From JBDTSW01 sp963807385 (lineage in GTDB: Bacteria > Actinomycetota > Thermoleophilia > Solirubrobacterales > 70-9): a stretch of DNA of 64,000 nt. This document shows positions 33,691 through 43,077 of the stretch, piece by piece (positions within the stretch are counted from its first letter, which is position 1; each line of letters starts with the position of its first letter). The position numbers and the translations under genes are program-made. The stretch lies in NCBI GenBank assembly GCA_963807385.1, contig CAWEBQ010000002.1, positions 806,001 through 870,000 of the forward strand. The letters run 5' to 3'. Under the pieces are notes generated by a model, which worked only from the letters and a program-made list of their open reading frames with translations, was not told the DNA's origin and ran no database searches.

Positions 33691-35974
33691 CCACCTCGAT
33701 CCAGTCGAGCCGCCTGCCGCAGAGGTTTTCCGCTCGCGTCGCGGGGACCCGCAGCAGCCCTTTGTCTTCGGCGACCGGGACGAGCACCAGCGGGCCGGTG
33801 TCCGGCCTTGGCCCGCCGCTCCCGGGATGCAGATCGGCTCCCCCCAGCGCCAGGTCGAGCTCGGTTTCGCCCGCGGGCAGCTCAGGCGCCCCGAGCTCGA
33901 CGTAGCCGCCCTCGTGGTTCAACTGGTGCCGTGCTCGGCCGAGCTCGTCGCCATCGGCCATAAGAGTCGCCTCGCCGCGCACGCTGCCGAGCAGCCAGGC
34001 GGAGTATCGCCCGGGCCGCGGAACGTCGGCCACCATAGGACCGCCATCCGTGGCGAGCACCAGCGGCTCCGGGACCGTCGCCGCGACCAGCTCGCCGCGC
34101 GGACCGGCGTCGCGCGCCAGGTCGAGCACGGCGGCGCACGCGGGCACCGCCCCCGGGTCGAACTGGCCGCCGAGCGCGAGGCGCTCGATCGGCGCGGGGA
34201 CCACGTCGGAGCGCTGCCAGAGCTCGTACCACCTCCCCTCCGCCACCAGGCGGTACGGCGATGGCGGCCTGCTGCGCACCGGCGAGCGGCGGACCACCAG
34301 CGAGCGGTAGACGAGCAGGTCATCGGGGTCGAGCTCGTCGGTGTCGGCCGACTGGCCCTTCTCGACCGAGGTGCCGTCGGCCAGGGGGATCGCGCGGCGT
34401 CGCAGCTCGGAGACGCCCTCCGCTTCGCCGTCGCGCAGGAAGTGGCGCGCGCCATACGGGTTGTACTCCGTCATCAGCGTCGGTCCCTCCTCCGCGATGA
34501 GCTTCCCGATCTCCTCCAGTTCGGCCAGGCGCTCGCGCGGCGCGAGGTTCACGCCCCGGTAGGCGAGGGTGTTGGACCATACGACTCCGACCGCCACCAG
34601 CACCGCCAGCCCGGCCCCGAGCATCCGCCGCCCGGATCCCCAGACGGCGAACGCCGCGATGAGCGTGGCGAAAGGCACCGTCGCCGACGCGGTGGCGAGC
34701 GCCTTGCCGTCCACCCACGGTGAGCCCGCCAGTCCGATCGCAAGCGCCGCGACGAGAGTTCCCGCGACGAACGCCGCCGCCCACCAGGCCCCCCGGCGCC
34801 AGGCGATCACCAGCCCCAACGCCGCGCAGACGCCGACCACCGCGACCAGCAGGTACCCGAGGACCTCCGACGCGGGATACGAGCGGAAGTCCCCGACGGG
34901 CCACACGCCCGCGACCTGAGCGGGGTCGAGCGGGTCGCCGAGGTTGCCCAGCGCTCCGGCGGCGGTGAGCGGCGAGAACGTCGGGGGGATCAACGCTCCG
35001 GCGAGCACGAGCGGCACCACGGCGACCCCCACGACGATCGCCAGCAGTGCCGCGCGCCTCGTGGTCGCGGGCCAGCCCAGCCGTCTCACGCACACGAACC
35101 CGGCGGCGGCCAGCGCCGGCCCCACCCACACAAGCCCGCCGATGCTGAGCACGCCCGCGAGCGCCCCAATCGCGACGGCCGCCGGAATCACCCGGCGAAC
35201 CGGCCCGCCCCGGGCGACGGTGATGAGGAGGGCAGCGGCCGTGGCAATCAGCGCGATCGCCGCGACCTCCTTGATCCCGCCCCACAGGTAGTAGCCGTAG
35301 AGCAGGGCGGGCTGAGCGGCGACGAACGCGACTGCCGCACGCGCACGCGGGCCTGCAACCGCCCCCCGCCCGAGCGCGTAGAGGGCCAGGGCGAGGAGGG
35401 CCGCCCAGAGGGCCAGGTAGGGCTGGATCACCCAGGCGACGTCCTCGCCGACCAGGGCGGTCGCCACGCCGAGCGGGACGAAGACCCCAGCGGGGTAGCC
35501 GTCGCCGAGGTTGAAGGCGAGGGTGGCCTCGTGGGTAGACGGCGCGAGCCCTGAGAGATCCCGGCCGTGCTCCATCAGCTGGTCGGTGAACGCCATCCAT
35601 GAGGCCGAGTCGTCGAGCTTGATGAAACCGGCGAAGGTCGCCTCACCGGACAACGCCACGGGGGCCGCGTAGACGGCGAACGTCGCCAGCGCGGCCGCCA
35701 GCGCCCACCCGGACGGGCGTCCGAGGCGCCGTGCCACGCCGACGGCGAGCCCAACACCGGCGAACGCGGCGACGACCGGGGTCGCGAGCTCAGCCGTGGC
35801 GTCGCGGACCGTGAGGCACTGGCCAACGATGACGATCCCGGCCATCCCCAGGCCGGGCACCAGCGCCCCGGCCACCCGCACCCTGATCAGCGCGGCCAGC
35901 AGCCAACCCCAGCCGAGGCAGAGGGCCGAAAGCACCAGCGGGAACAGGATCCATGACGTCGCCACGCCTGGCAT
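33680..35974 (-). CDS. Large polytopic membrane protein, unknown function
   Basis: The 764-residue protein begins with about 14 hydrophobic segments over residues 5-470, and a soluble C-terminal region of about 290 residues ends the chain. The layout resembles integral-membrane glycosyltransferase-like (GT-C fold) proteins of actinobacteria. A first-loop acidic site (GFIKLDDSASWMAF and DGYPAGVFVP) fits, but no named family is certain. The soluble part has a Trp-rich RYSAWLLGSVRGEA beta segment that may bind sugar. It stands alone, 30 bases downstream of slt's end. Confidence 0.7.
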   Translation of the reverse strand: MPGVATSWILFPLVLSALCLGWGWLLAALIRVRVAGALVPGLGMAGIVIVGQCLTVRDATAELATPVVAAFAGVGLAVGVARRLGRPSGWALAAALATFAVYAAPVALSGEATFAGFIKLDDSASWMAFTDQLMEHGRDLSGLAPSTHEATLAFNLGDGYPAGVFVPLGVATALVGEDVAWVIQPYLALWAALLALALYALGRGAVAGPRARAAVAFVAAQPALLYGYYLWGGIKEVAAIALIATAAALLITVARGGPVRRVIPAAVAIGALAGVLSIGGLVWVGPALAAAGFVCVRRLGWPATTRRAALLAIVVGVAVVPLVLAGALIPPTFSPLTAAGALGNLGDPLDPAQVAGVWPVGDFRSYPASEVLGYLLVAVVGVCAALGLVIAWRRGAWWAAAFVAGTLVAALAIGLAGSPWVDGKALATASATVPFATLIAAFAVWGSGRRMLGAGLAVLVAVGVVWSNTLAYRGVNLAPRERLAELEEIGKLIAEEGPTLMTEYNPYGARHFLRDGEAEGVSELRRRAIPLADGTSVEKGQSADTDELDPDDLLVYRSLVVRRSPVRSRPPSPYRLVAEGRWYELWQRSDVVPAPIERLALGGQFDPGAVPACAAVLDLARDAGPRGELVAATVPEPLVLATDGGPMVADVPRPGRYSAWLLGSVRGEATLMADGDELGRARHQLNHEGGYVELGAPELPAGETELDLALGGADLHPGSGGPRPDTGPLVLVPVAEDKGLLRVPATRAENLCGRRLDWIEVATR

Positions 35975-36004
35975 CCTGACCTACGACCCCGCCGCTGAGC
36001 CGGC

Positions 36005-36568
36005 TTAGAGCCCGAGCTCCTTCTTGTAGTTCTTCTCGTACTCCGCGCGACGCTCCAGCACGTCCTCGACGTAGCTTCGGGTCTCCGGGAACTCGATGTC
36101 GCCCACCTCCAGGTCGGAGCCGCCCCAAACGTCGACGTTTCCCGGGCCGCCGTTGTACGCGGCGAGCGCCGCGACGACATTGCCGGCGTACAGGTCCAGC
36201 AGGTAGTCGAGGTAGTACGTCCCGTAGCGGATGTTGAGCTCGGGGTTGGCGAGGTCCTCGAATACGAACGTCTCGCCGCCGCTGAGCGTCTCGATCGTGT
36301 CGGCGGTATCCGGGGTGATCTGCATCAGGCCGCGGGCGCCCGCATGGGAGGTCTGGTCCACAAATCGTGACTCGGTGTAGATGATCCCGGCGATCAGGGC
36401 GGGGTCGAGGTCGTGGCGCGCCGCCTGCTGGAGGATCACGTCCTCGTGGCGGAGGGGAAGCGTGACCTCCCGGACCACGTCGCCGACATCGATTCTGCTG
36501 ATCGCGAATACGACGCCGCCGATAACGGCGGCTACGAGAGCTATCGCCCACAGTCCCCTATCCCTCAC
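36005..36568 (-). CDS. Lytic transglycosylase, SLT domain
   Basis: The 187-residue protein has one N-terminal membrane anchor (LWAIALVAAVIGGVVFAIS) and a goose-lysozyme-like SLT domain. The catalytic Glu is in GIIYTESRFV, followed by GARGLMQITPDTADTI and VAALAAYNGGPGNVDVWGG. It cleaves peptidoglycan glycan strands outside the membrane to form anhydro-muramyl ends. The GTG at 36568 overlaps the end of coaE by 11 bases, so rpsA-coaE-slt form one unit. Confidence 0.9.
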   Translation of the reverse strand: MRDRGLWAIALVAAVIGGVVFAISRIDVGDVVREVTLPLRHEDVILQQAARHDLDPALIAGIIYTESRFVDQTSHAGARGLMQITPDTADTIETLSGGETFVFEDLANPELNIRYGTYYLDYLLDLYAGNVVAALAAYNGGPGNVDVWGGSDLEVGDIEFPETRSYVEDVLERRAEYEKNYKKELGL

Positions 36569-37181
36569 GAGCCACCCCCGCCGCCTGGAGTGCCGGCAGC
36601 AGCTCCTCGAGCTTGACGTCCAGTTCGGCGAGCGTCCCCGCGTTGGAGACCACGTGGGTCGCCCGCTCCGCCTTGTCGCCCTGGCCGAGCTGCTTGGCCT
36701 CGCGCTCGGCCAGCAGATCCGTGCCCCGCGCGCCGGCGCGCTCGGCGCGAACGGCGTCCGGCGCGACGATGCACACGGTCGCGTCGAATGCTGCCTCCAT
36801 CCCGGTCTCGAACAGCAGTGGCACCTCAACGACCGCCACCGTCGTACCCTCGGGAAGCGAGGCCCTCCACTCGACCACGCGCTGACCCACCAAGGGGTGT
36901 AGAAGCGACTCGAGCCAGCGAAGCTCATCGGGACGGCCGAACACGATCTGCCCGACACGCTCGCGGTTGACGACGCCGCCCGGGGCCGCGTCCTGACCCC
37001 AGCGCTCGGCCACCTGGAGCGCGAGCGCCGGACCCTCCAGCAGCTCATGGGTGACGGCGTCGGTGGACAGCGTCGCGGCGCCGAGTCGGCGAAACGACTC
37101 CAGCGCCGCCGACTTCCCGGACGCAACCGCGCCGGTGAGCCCAATGAAGGGCGCGGGCGGCGAGGCCGCCCGGACGGTCAC
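36558..37181 (-). CDS. coaE: Dephospho-CoA kinase
   Basis: The 207-residue P-loop kinase phosphorylates dephospho-CoA to CoA, the last step of the pathway that the pan operon in this window feeds. It shows FIGLTGAVASGKSAALESF (P-loop), LSTDAVTHELL, and VEVPLLFETGME. The start overlaps the rpsA stop (GTGA). The rpsA-coaE pairing is common in Actinobacteria. Confidence 0.95.
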   Translation of the reverse strand: MTVRAASPPAPFIGLTGAVASGKSAALESFRRLGAATLSTDAVTHELLEGPALALQVAERWGQDAAPGGVVNRERVGQIVFGRPDELRWLESLLHPLVGQRVVEWRASLPEGTTVAVVEVPLLFETGMEAAFDATVCIVAPDAVRAERAGARGTDLLAEREAKQLGQGDKAERATHVVSNAGTLAELDVKLEELLPALQAAGVAREG

Positions 37182-38644
37182 GCCTGCTCGGGTTCCGCCT
37201 CGGCGGCGGGATCCTCGGCGGGCGGCTCCTCCGCCGGTGGCTCCTCGGCGGGCGGTTCCTCGGCCGGAGGCGCCTCGGCAAGTGGCTCCTCCGCCGGCGC
37301 CTCCTCGGGGGGCGCCGCTTCAGCCGGGGCCTCGACGTCCGCGGACGGCGGCACCTCGGGCTCAGCTGCGGGGGCGTCGCCGAACACCTCCTCGGAGGTT
37401 CCCAGGTCCGGGACGTCCTCGGTGGGCGCGGACGCCGGGGCGTTGAGCTGATCGGTCAGCTCCGCCGGCATCAGATCGCGCAGCGGCATGTTGCCGGTCT
37501 CCGCCCGCTTGACGCTGAGTGAGATCCGGCGGCGCTCCTCGTCGATCTCAAGAATCCGTACCCAGACTTCCTGGCCCGGCGAGACGACCTCGGCGGGGTT
37601 CTCGACGTGGTGCTCGGCGAGCTCGGAGATGTGCACGAGGCCCTCGACGCCCGGGACGATCTCGACGAATCCTCCGAACGCGACCACCTTGGTGACCTTG
37701 CCCTCGAGTACCGCGCCGACGCGGTACTCGTTGAGGACCTTCTGCCACGGGTCCTCCTGCGTCTGCTTGAGGCCCAGGGAGATCCGCTGGCGGCTGCGGT
37801 CAATGTCAAGCACCTTCACGCGGACGGTCTCGCCGATAGCGAGTACCTCGGAGGGATGGTTGACGTGGCTCCAGGAGAGCTCGGAGATGTGGATCAGGCC
37901 GTCGATGCCCTCGAGGTCCACGAAGGCGCCGAAGTCGACGATGTTGGAGATCTTGCCCTCAACGATCTGGCCGGGCTCGAGGCGGCCCAGGATCTGCTCG
38001 CGGACCTCCTTGCGCTCCTCCTCCAGCACGGCGCGCCGTGAGAGCACCACGTTGTTGCGGCTGCGGTTGAGCTCGATCACCTTGCACTCGAGGGTCTGAC
38101 CCTTGAACTCGTCCAGGTTGTGGACGCGGCGGATATCCACCAGGGAGGCGGGCAGGAAGCCGCGGACGCCGAGGTCGAGGATGAGGCCGCCCTTGACGAC
38201 CTCGATCACCGAGCCCTCGACCGGCTCGCCGGACTCGGCCGCGGCCTCGATCCGGCGCCAGGCCTTCTCGAAGCGGGCACGCTTCTTGGAGAGCACCAGC
38301 CGGCCCTCCTGGTCCTCCTTGGTGAGCACGAGAGCATCGACGCGCTCACCGAGCTCCACCTCGTCGGCCGGATCCACCGAGCGGCGGATCGACAGCTCGT
38401 TCGCCGGGATGACGCCCTCCGACTTGTAGCCGATGTCGACGAGGACCTCGTCCTTGTCGATGCGGACCACGTCACCGGAGACCACGTCGCCCTCGCTGAA
38501 GGGCTTGATGGTCGCGTCGTAGTTGGGGACGAGCTGGCCGTCGACCTCGATCATGAGGTCGAGCGCAGCGCCGTTCGTCGCGGCGGGCGGTGGTGCTGGC
38601 GGCGCTTCGGGAGCAGCCTGCGTCGTTGTGTCAGGCACGGACAC
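37178..38644 (-). CDS. rpsA: 30S ribosomal protein S1
   Basis: The 488-residue protein has four S1 RNA-binding repeats, roughly residues 45-115, 130-200, 215-290 and 300-375. Repeats 3 and 4 have the canonical VDFGAFVDLEGIDGLIHISEL and VAFGGFVEIVPGVEGLVHISEL type. The last 110 residues are a low-complexity acidic tail of Pro-Ala-Glu-Glu repeats. The N-terminal 30 residues are Ala/Pro-rich. The start is GTG 38644; a second GTG lies two codons downstream. No clear Shine-Dalgarno is seen. coaE and slt follow in overlap. Confidence 0.95.
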   Translation of the reverse strand: MSVPDTTTQAAPEAPPAPPPAATNGAALDLMIEVDGQLVPNYDATIKPFSEGDVVSGDVVRIDKDEVLVDIGYKSEGVIPANELSIRRSVDPADEVELGERVDALVLTKEDQEGRLVLSKKRARFEKAWRRIEAAAESGEPVEGSVIEVVKGGLILDLGVRGFLPASLVDIRRVHNLDEFKGQTLECKVIELNRSRNNVVLSRRAVLEEERKEVREQILGRLEPGQIVEGKISNIVDFGAFVDLEGIDGLIHISELSWSHVNHPSEVLAIGETVRVKVLDIDRSRQRISLGLKQTQEDPWQKVLNEYRVGAVLEGKVTKVVAFGGFVEIVPGVEGLVHISELAEHHVENPAEVVSPGQEVWVRILEIDEERRRISLSVKRAETGNMPLRDLMPAELTDQLNAPASAPTEDVPDLGTSEEVFGDAPAAEPEVPPSADVEAPAEAAPPEEAPAEEPLAEAPPAEEPPAEEPPAEEPPAEDPAAEAEPEQA

Positions 38645-38725
38645 GGCCGACTAGTTTGGCAGATAGGGATTCAACGCCTGGGGCAGGCGCGGTCCGGGGC
38701 GCTCGCGCCGGCCCCCGCGCCCCGG

Positions 38726-38731
38726 TACCCT
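38726..38731 (+). promoter_or_regulatory. -10 hexamer TACCCT before the FAD reductase gene
   Basis: TACCCT lies 9 bases before the ATG at 38741 and is the same hexamer as that before rex. Confidence 0.35.
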
Positions 38732-38740
38732 CGCTCGCCG

Positions 38741-39874
38741 ATGCCCGTGCGAGCGACCAAACGCGGGGCCGAGCGAACCCCGCTGGCAGGCGAATACGAC
38801 GCGCTGATCTGCGGCGCGAGCTTCGCCGGGCTGGCCACCGCGCGCGAGCTCGCCGGATCCGGCGCCAACGTGATGGTGATCGACCGCTACGAGATCGGTG
38901 AGCGCCAGACCTCGGCCTGCGCAGCGCCCACGGACTGGCTGCGGAACCTCGGGCTCGAGGCGTCGGTGCGCCAGACCTTCAGCGACCTGGTGATCCACAC
39001 GCCCCACGCCGACGTGCGGATGGGCCTGCCGTGGACCTTCTCGACCTTCGACTATCGCGAGCTCTGCGGCCTGCTCTGGGAGCAGAGCGACGCCGCGTTC
39101 GAGACGGCGAAGGTGGAGGGACGCACCGGAACCACGATCCACACCGACCGCGGGGACCTGAACGCCCCGCTCGTGGTGGACGCCCTCGGCTGGAGGCGGG
39201 TGCTCGCGGGCGGCGGGTTTCAGCCTCCCGACACCACACTGTCCCGCGGCCTGGAGGTTCACCCTTGGGGCGCGAGCGACGAGCTCGAGATCTGGATCGA
39301 CCGCGACTACGTGCCCGCCGGCTACGGCTGGAGCTTTCCCGCCTCGCAGGAGGTTCGCGTGGGCGTGGGGTCCTTTGACCCCCGCCATCACGTCAAGGAG
39401 CCGACCGTCCGGCTCGCCGAGGACCTCGAGCGCGACGCAGTGCGCTACCAGGGCAACTGGATCCCGCACCGGCTACGACCGGCGGCCTCGGACGGCATCT
39501 TCTTAGCGGGCGACTCGGCCGGGCACTGCCTGCCGCTGACGGCCGAGGGGATCCGCACCGCGCTTTATTTCGGGATCGCCTGCGGACGCGAGCTGCGCGC
39601 GGTCGTCGAGGGGCGCAAGGGCCGCGCCGCGGCCCTTCACGACTACGCAGCGTTCTCGGCCTCGCACCGTTGGAAGTTCGAGGCGATGCTGCACGTGCAG
39701 CGCCTGGTCCCGCGCGTGGAACCCCGGCTCCTGGGGCTGATGCTCCGCGGTATGGAGCGCAGGTCGTTCGTGGATTGGTCCTTCCGCCATTACCTCGACA
39801 TCGCACCTCCGGAGTTCGCGGGCGCGCCGGCGCCGTCGCGACGCTCGGCGACCCCGCTCGCGGCGGCGGCCTAG
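38741..39874 (+). CDS. FAD-dependent reductase, geranylgeranyl-reductase type
   Basis: The 377-residue flavoprotein has an N-terminal FAD Rossmann motif (DALICGASFAGLATARELAG, about residue 19), followed by VIDRYEIG. The C-terminal FAD motif is GIFLAGDSAGHCLPLTAEGI, in the position seen in geranylgeranyl reductases and related lipid or menaquinone-modifying enzymes. A middle CAAPTDWLRNLG loop carries a Cys. The substrate is unknown; isoprenoid chains are the family norm. It diverges from rpsA, and its end overlaps the convergent YdcZ gene by 4 bases. Confidence 0.83.
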   Translation: MPVRATKRGAERTPLAGEYDALICGASFAGLATARELAGSGANVMVIDRYEIGERQTSACAAPTDWLRNLGLEASVRQTFSDLVIHTPHADVRMGLPWTFSTFDYRELCGLLWEQSDAAFETAKVEGRTGTTIHTDRGDLNAPLVVDALGWRRVLAGGGFQPPDTTLSRGLEVHPWGASDELEIWIDRDYVPAGYGWSFPASQEVRVGVGSFDPRHHVKEPTVRLAEDLERDAVRYQGNWIPHRLRPAASDGIFLAGDSAGHCLPLTAEGIRTALYFGIACGRELRAVVEGRKGRAAALHDYAAFSASHRWKFEAMLHVQRLVPRVEPRLLGLMLRGMERRSFVDWSFRHYLDIAPPEFAGAPAPSRRSATPLAAAA

Positions 39875-40308
39875 CGGACGATCAGGAACGTCCCGGCCAG
39901 CAGCAGGCCTACGCCCAGCAGCCGGTCCCAGGTGATCGGCGTCTCGTCGAGCCCCAGTACGCCCAGCCGGTCGATGACCACCGACGCTGTCAGCTGCCCG
40001 GTGATCGTCGCAGCAGCGACGCCGCCGGCCCCGATCGTGCTCACCGTGATGAGCGCCGTGGTCACGTAGGCGGCGCCAAGGACGCCGCCCAGCAGGTAGT
40101 ACCAGGGCACGTCGAGCGCGGAGCTGAGGCCGCCGGCCTGACCCGCGATCCCGACGATGGCGGCCAGCAGCAGCGTCCCGATTGCGAACGACACCAGCGC
40201 GGCTGCCAGGTTGCCGGTCGAGCGCCCGAGGCCGGCGTTGATCGCGGGCTGGAGCGCGACCAGGCCGCCGACTCCGGCCATCGCAGCCACTGCGACGCCA
40301 CGGTCCAC
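39871..40308 (-). CDS. YdcZ/DUF606 family small DMT transporter
   Basis: The 145-residue protein has five hydrophobic segments with the DUF606 pattern: GLVALQPAINAGLGR near the start, ALVSFAIGTLLLAA, WYYLLGGVLGAAYV, and a C-terminal LLGVGLLLAGTFLI. The family belongs to the drug/metabolite transporter superfamily; the substrate is unknown. The GTG at 40308 shares one base with the polA stop (TAGTG), so it is coupled to polA. Confidence 0.82.
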   Translation of the reverse strand: MDRGVAVAAMAGVGGLVALQPAINAGLGRSTGNLAAALVSFAIGTLLLAAIVGIAGQAGGLSSALDVPWYYLLGGVLGAAYVTTALITVSTIGAGGVAAATITGQLTASVVIDRLGVLGLDETPITWDRLLGVGLLLAGTFLIVR

Positions 40309-42953
40309 TACTTCGCCGCCAGCCAGTCCTCGCCGATGCCGACGTCCACGGCGAGCGGCGGGTCGAGGTCGAAGGCGTTGCACATCTCGGCGCGCATCAG
40401 CTCGGAGGCGCGCTCCATCTCGGCCTCGGGGCCCTCGAAGAGAAGCTCGTCGTGGATCTGCAGGATCAGCCGGGTCTCCATGCCCGACTGCTCTAAGGCG
40501 AGCTGGCAGCGCACCATTGCGACCTTGATGATGTCGGCGGCCGTCCCCTGGATGATGGTGTTCACCGCCAGGCGCTCCCCGAGGAGGCGCCGCTGGCGCT
40601 GCGAGGAGCGCAGCTCGGGGACCAGGCGTCGGCGGCCCATGAGCGTCTTCACGAGCCCCTCCTGCTCTGCCTTCTCGATGGTCTCGTCGATGAACCGCTT
40701 GACGGCGGGGAAGCGCTCGAAGTAGCGATTGATGTAAGCGCCGGCCTCCTCACGGGAGATCTGGAGGCGGTCCGCGAGGCCGAAGTCCGAGAGCCCGTAG
40801 GCGATCCCGTAGTTGACCATCTTTGCCTTCGAGCGCTCAGCCGGGCCCACCTCCTCCGGAGCGATGCTTAGAACCTCCGCAGCGGTCTCGGAGTGCACGT
40901 CATGTCCGGAGGCGAAGATCTCGCGAAGCACGTCCTCCCCGGCCACGTGTGCGAGCACCCGCAGCTCGACCTGGTTGTAGTCGCAGGAGAGAAGCTGCCA
41001 GCCGGGCTCGGTGACGAAGCAGGCGCGCACCGGCCGCCCCAGCTCGGAGCGGATCGGGATGTTCTGGAGGTTGGGGTTGGTCGAGGAGAGGCGGCCGGTC
41101 GCCGCCGTCACCTGGTTGAAGGTCGTGTGGATGCGCCCGTCGTCGCGGATCAGCTCGGGCAGCGAGTCGAGGTAGGTGTTCTTCAGCTTGGTCATCTCCC
41201 GCCAAGCCTCGACCTTGGCGACGATCTCGTGCTCGTCGCGGATCTGGGCGAGGACGCGCGCGTCGGTGGAGAAGCCGGTCTTGCCCCGGCGCTTCTTCGT
41301 CAGGCCCAGCTCGTTGAAGAACACCTCGGCGAGCTGCTGGGGGGAGCCGATCGTGAACTCGTGGCCGGCGAGGTCGAAGATCTCCGCCTGGAGCGTTGCG
41401 ATCCGCTCGGCCATCCCCTCGCCGATCTCGGCGAGGCGGTTGGAGTCGAGGCGGATCCCGATCCGCTCCATCGCTGAGAGCACCTCCACCAGCGGCAGCT
41501 CAACCTCACCGAGCAGCTGCTCGAGGCCGAACTCGGTGATCCGCTCGCGCTGGCGCTCGGCGAGTTCGAGGGTGAGCCGGGCATCGACCGCCGGGTCGCC
41601 GGCGGCCTCCCCCGCCTCGGCCTCGAGCGAGAGCTGGCCCGGGTCCGCGGTGGCGGGCGCGGCGGCGAGGCCGGCGTCGGCCGCGAGCTCGTGAAGCGCG
41701 TAGACCCGTCGGGCCGGGTCGATCAGGTAGGCGGCCACCATCGTGTCGTGCGCGAGGTTGATGCTCTCCTCGGCGGCCGAGACGAGACCCGTCCCGGCCT
41801 CCCCTCCGAGGCCCTTGGCGTCATGCGCGATGAGCTCCCGGCCGCCGAGATCGGAGGCCAGCGCCCGGAGATCGCCGGCGTCGCCGAGGATCACCCTCTC
41901 GCCGTCGGTAGCTCCGAAGCGACCCGCGACGATCGCCATCGCCACCGCGCCCGAGCCGAGGTCGGCGAGGGCGCCCTCCTCGGCCTCCACCTCGATCGTC
42001 TCGTCCACCGCCCGGTCCGGGACGACCTCGTCGAGGTCCTCCTCGAGGCGCTGGATCACTTGGCGCAGCTCGAACTCAGCGGCGACGTCGCGCAGGCGCG
42101 AGCGGTCGGGCTCACCGCGGAGCGCCTCGGCGGGGTCAATGTCGACCGCCACGTCGTACTGCAGCGTGGCCAGCTGCTTGGAGACGCGGGCGTCCTCGGC
42201 GTGGTTGGTGAGGTTCTCCTTGCGCTTCGCCCCCGAGATCTCGTCCACGGAGGAGAGCACCGCCTCCAGTGACCCGAACTTCTGGAGGAGCTGCGCGGCG
42301 GTCTTGTCGCCGATGCCCGGAACGCCCGGGATGTTGTCGGAGGTATCACCCTTCAACCCGATCAGGTCGGGGACCAACTCCGGCGGGATGCCGTAGCGCG
42401 CGACCACCTCGTCGTGGTCGTAGATCCGGGTGTCGGTGACGCCTCGGGAGGTGGTCATCACCCGGATCCCGTCGCCGACCACCTGGTAGACGTCGCGGTC
42501 GCCGGAGACGACCATCACCGGGATGCTCGCCTCGCTGGCCTTCCGGGCAAGCGTGCCGATGACGTCGTCAGCCTCATACCCATCGACCCTGACATTGGTG
42601 AAGCCGAACGCCTCGGCCAGGGGCGCGAGGTGCGGCCACTGCTCCTTGAGCAGGTCGGGACGCGACTTGCGCTGGGCCTTGTACTCCGAGTACTGCTTCT
42701 CGCGGCCCGACCAGCCGGCGTCCCAGGCCACGATCACGCCCTTCGGCCTGAAGTCGGTGAGCAACTTCACCATCATCGAGGCGAAGCCGTAGATGGCGTT
42801 GGTAGGCCGCCCGTCTGCGGTCGCGATCGACTCGGGAAGCGCGAAGAACGCCCGGTAGGCGAGCGAGTTGCCGTCGATCAGGAAGAGCTCGTCGTCGCGC
42901 GCCTCATCCGCCGTGGCCGGCTTCCCGGGCTTCGGCTTGGTCGCGGGGGGCAC
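40308..42953 (-). CDS. polA: DNA polymerase I, without proofreading site
   Basis: The 881-residue family A polymerase has an N-terminal 5' nuclease domain (FLIDGNSLAYRAFFALPES, then VVSGDRDVYQ and GVPGIGDKTA). The 3'-5' exonuclease-like middle lacks the DxE and Asp residues of Exo I and II (AMAIVAGRF and ELIAHDAKG), so proofreading should be absent. Polymerase motifs are DYNQVELRVLAH (A), KAKMVNYGIAYGLSDFG (B) and LILQIHDELLFE (C). Motif B has Tyr where E. coli has Phe762. The start is GTG 42953, with TAGGAT 6 bases before it. It is co-transcribed with the YdcZ gene. Confidence 0.97.
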   Translation of the reverse strand: MPPATKPKPGKPATADEARDDELFLIDGNSLAYRAFFALPESIATADGRPTNAIYGFASMMVKLLTDFRPKGVIVAWDAGWSGREKQYSEYKAQRKSRPDLLKEQWPHLAPLAEAFGFTNVRVDGYEADDVIGTLARKASEASIPVMVVSGDRDVYQVVGDGIRVMTTSRGVTDTRIYDHDEVVARYGIPPELVPDLIGLKGDTSDNIPGVPGIGDKTAAQLLQKFGSLEAVLSSVDEISGAKRKENLTNHAEDARVSKQLATLQYDVAVDIDPAEALRGEPDRSRLRDVAAEFELRQVIQRLEEDLDEVVPDRAVDETIEVEAEEGALADLGSGAVAMAIVAGRFGATDGERVILGDAGDLRALASDLGGRELIAHDAKGLGGEAGTGLVSAAEESINLAHDTMVAAYLIDPARRVYALHELAADAGLAAAPATADPGQLSLEAEAGEAAGDPAVDARLTLELAERQRERITEFGLEQLLGEVELPLVEVLSAMERIGIRLDSNRLAEIGEGMAERIATLQAEIFDLAGHEFTIGSPQQLAEVFFNELGLTKKRRGKTGFSTDARVLAQIRDEHEIVAKVEAWREMTKLKNTYLDSLPELIRDDGRIHTTFNQVTAATGRLSSTNPNLQNIPIRSELGRPVRACFVTEPGWQLLSCDYNQVELRVLAHVAGEDVLREIFASGHDVHSETAAEVLSIAPEEVGPAERSKAKMVNYGIAYGLSDFGLADRLQISREEAGAYINRYFERFPAVKRFIDETIEKAEQEGLVKTLMGRRRLVPELRSSQRQRRLLGERLAVNTIIQGTAADIIKVAMVRCQLALEQSGMETRLILQIHDELLFEGPEAEMERASELMRAEMCNAFDLDPPLAVDVGIGEDWLAAK

Positions 42954-42959
42954 GTCCTC

Positions 42960-42965
42960 ATCCTA
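42960..42965 (-). promoter_or_regulatory. -10 hexamer TAGGAT before polA
   Basis: TAGGAT ends 6 bases before the GTG at 42953. The intervening GAGGAC could instead act as a ribosome binding site, so the leaderless reading is not unique. Confidence 0.4.
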
Positions 42966-43077
42966 CGATCGCGGCAGGCCGAGCAGCGCGCGGTCAACTG
43001 CCGAGGCGGCGCGTTCCTTCGCCATACGCGTAGAAAGGCGCCACGGCCGTCGGTTTCGCCCCTCCCTCGCTCATTGC

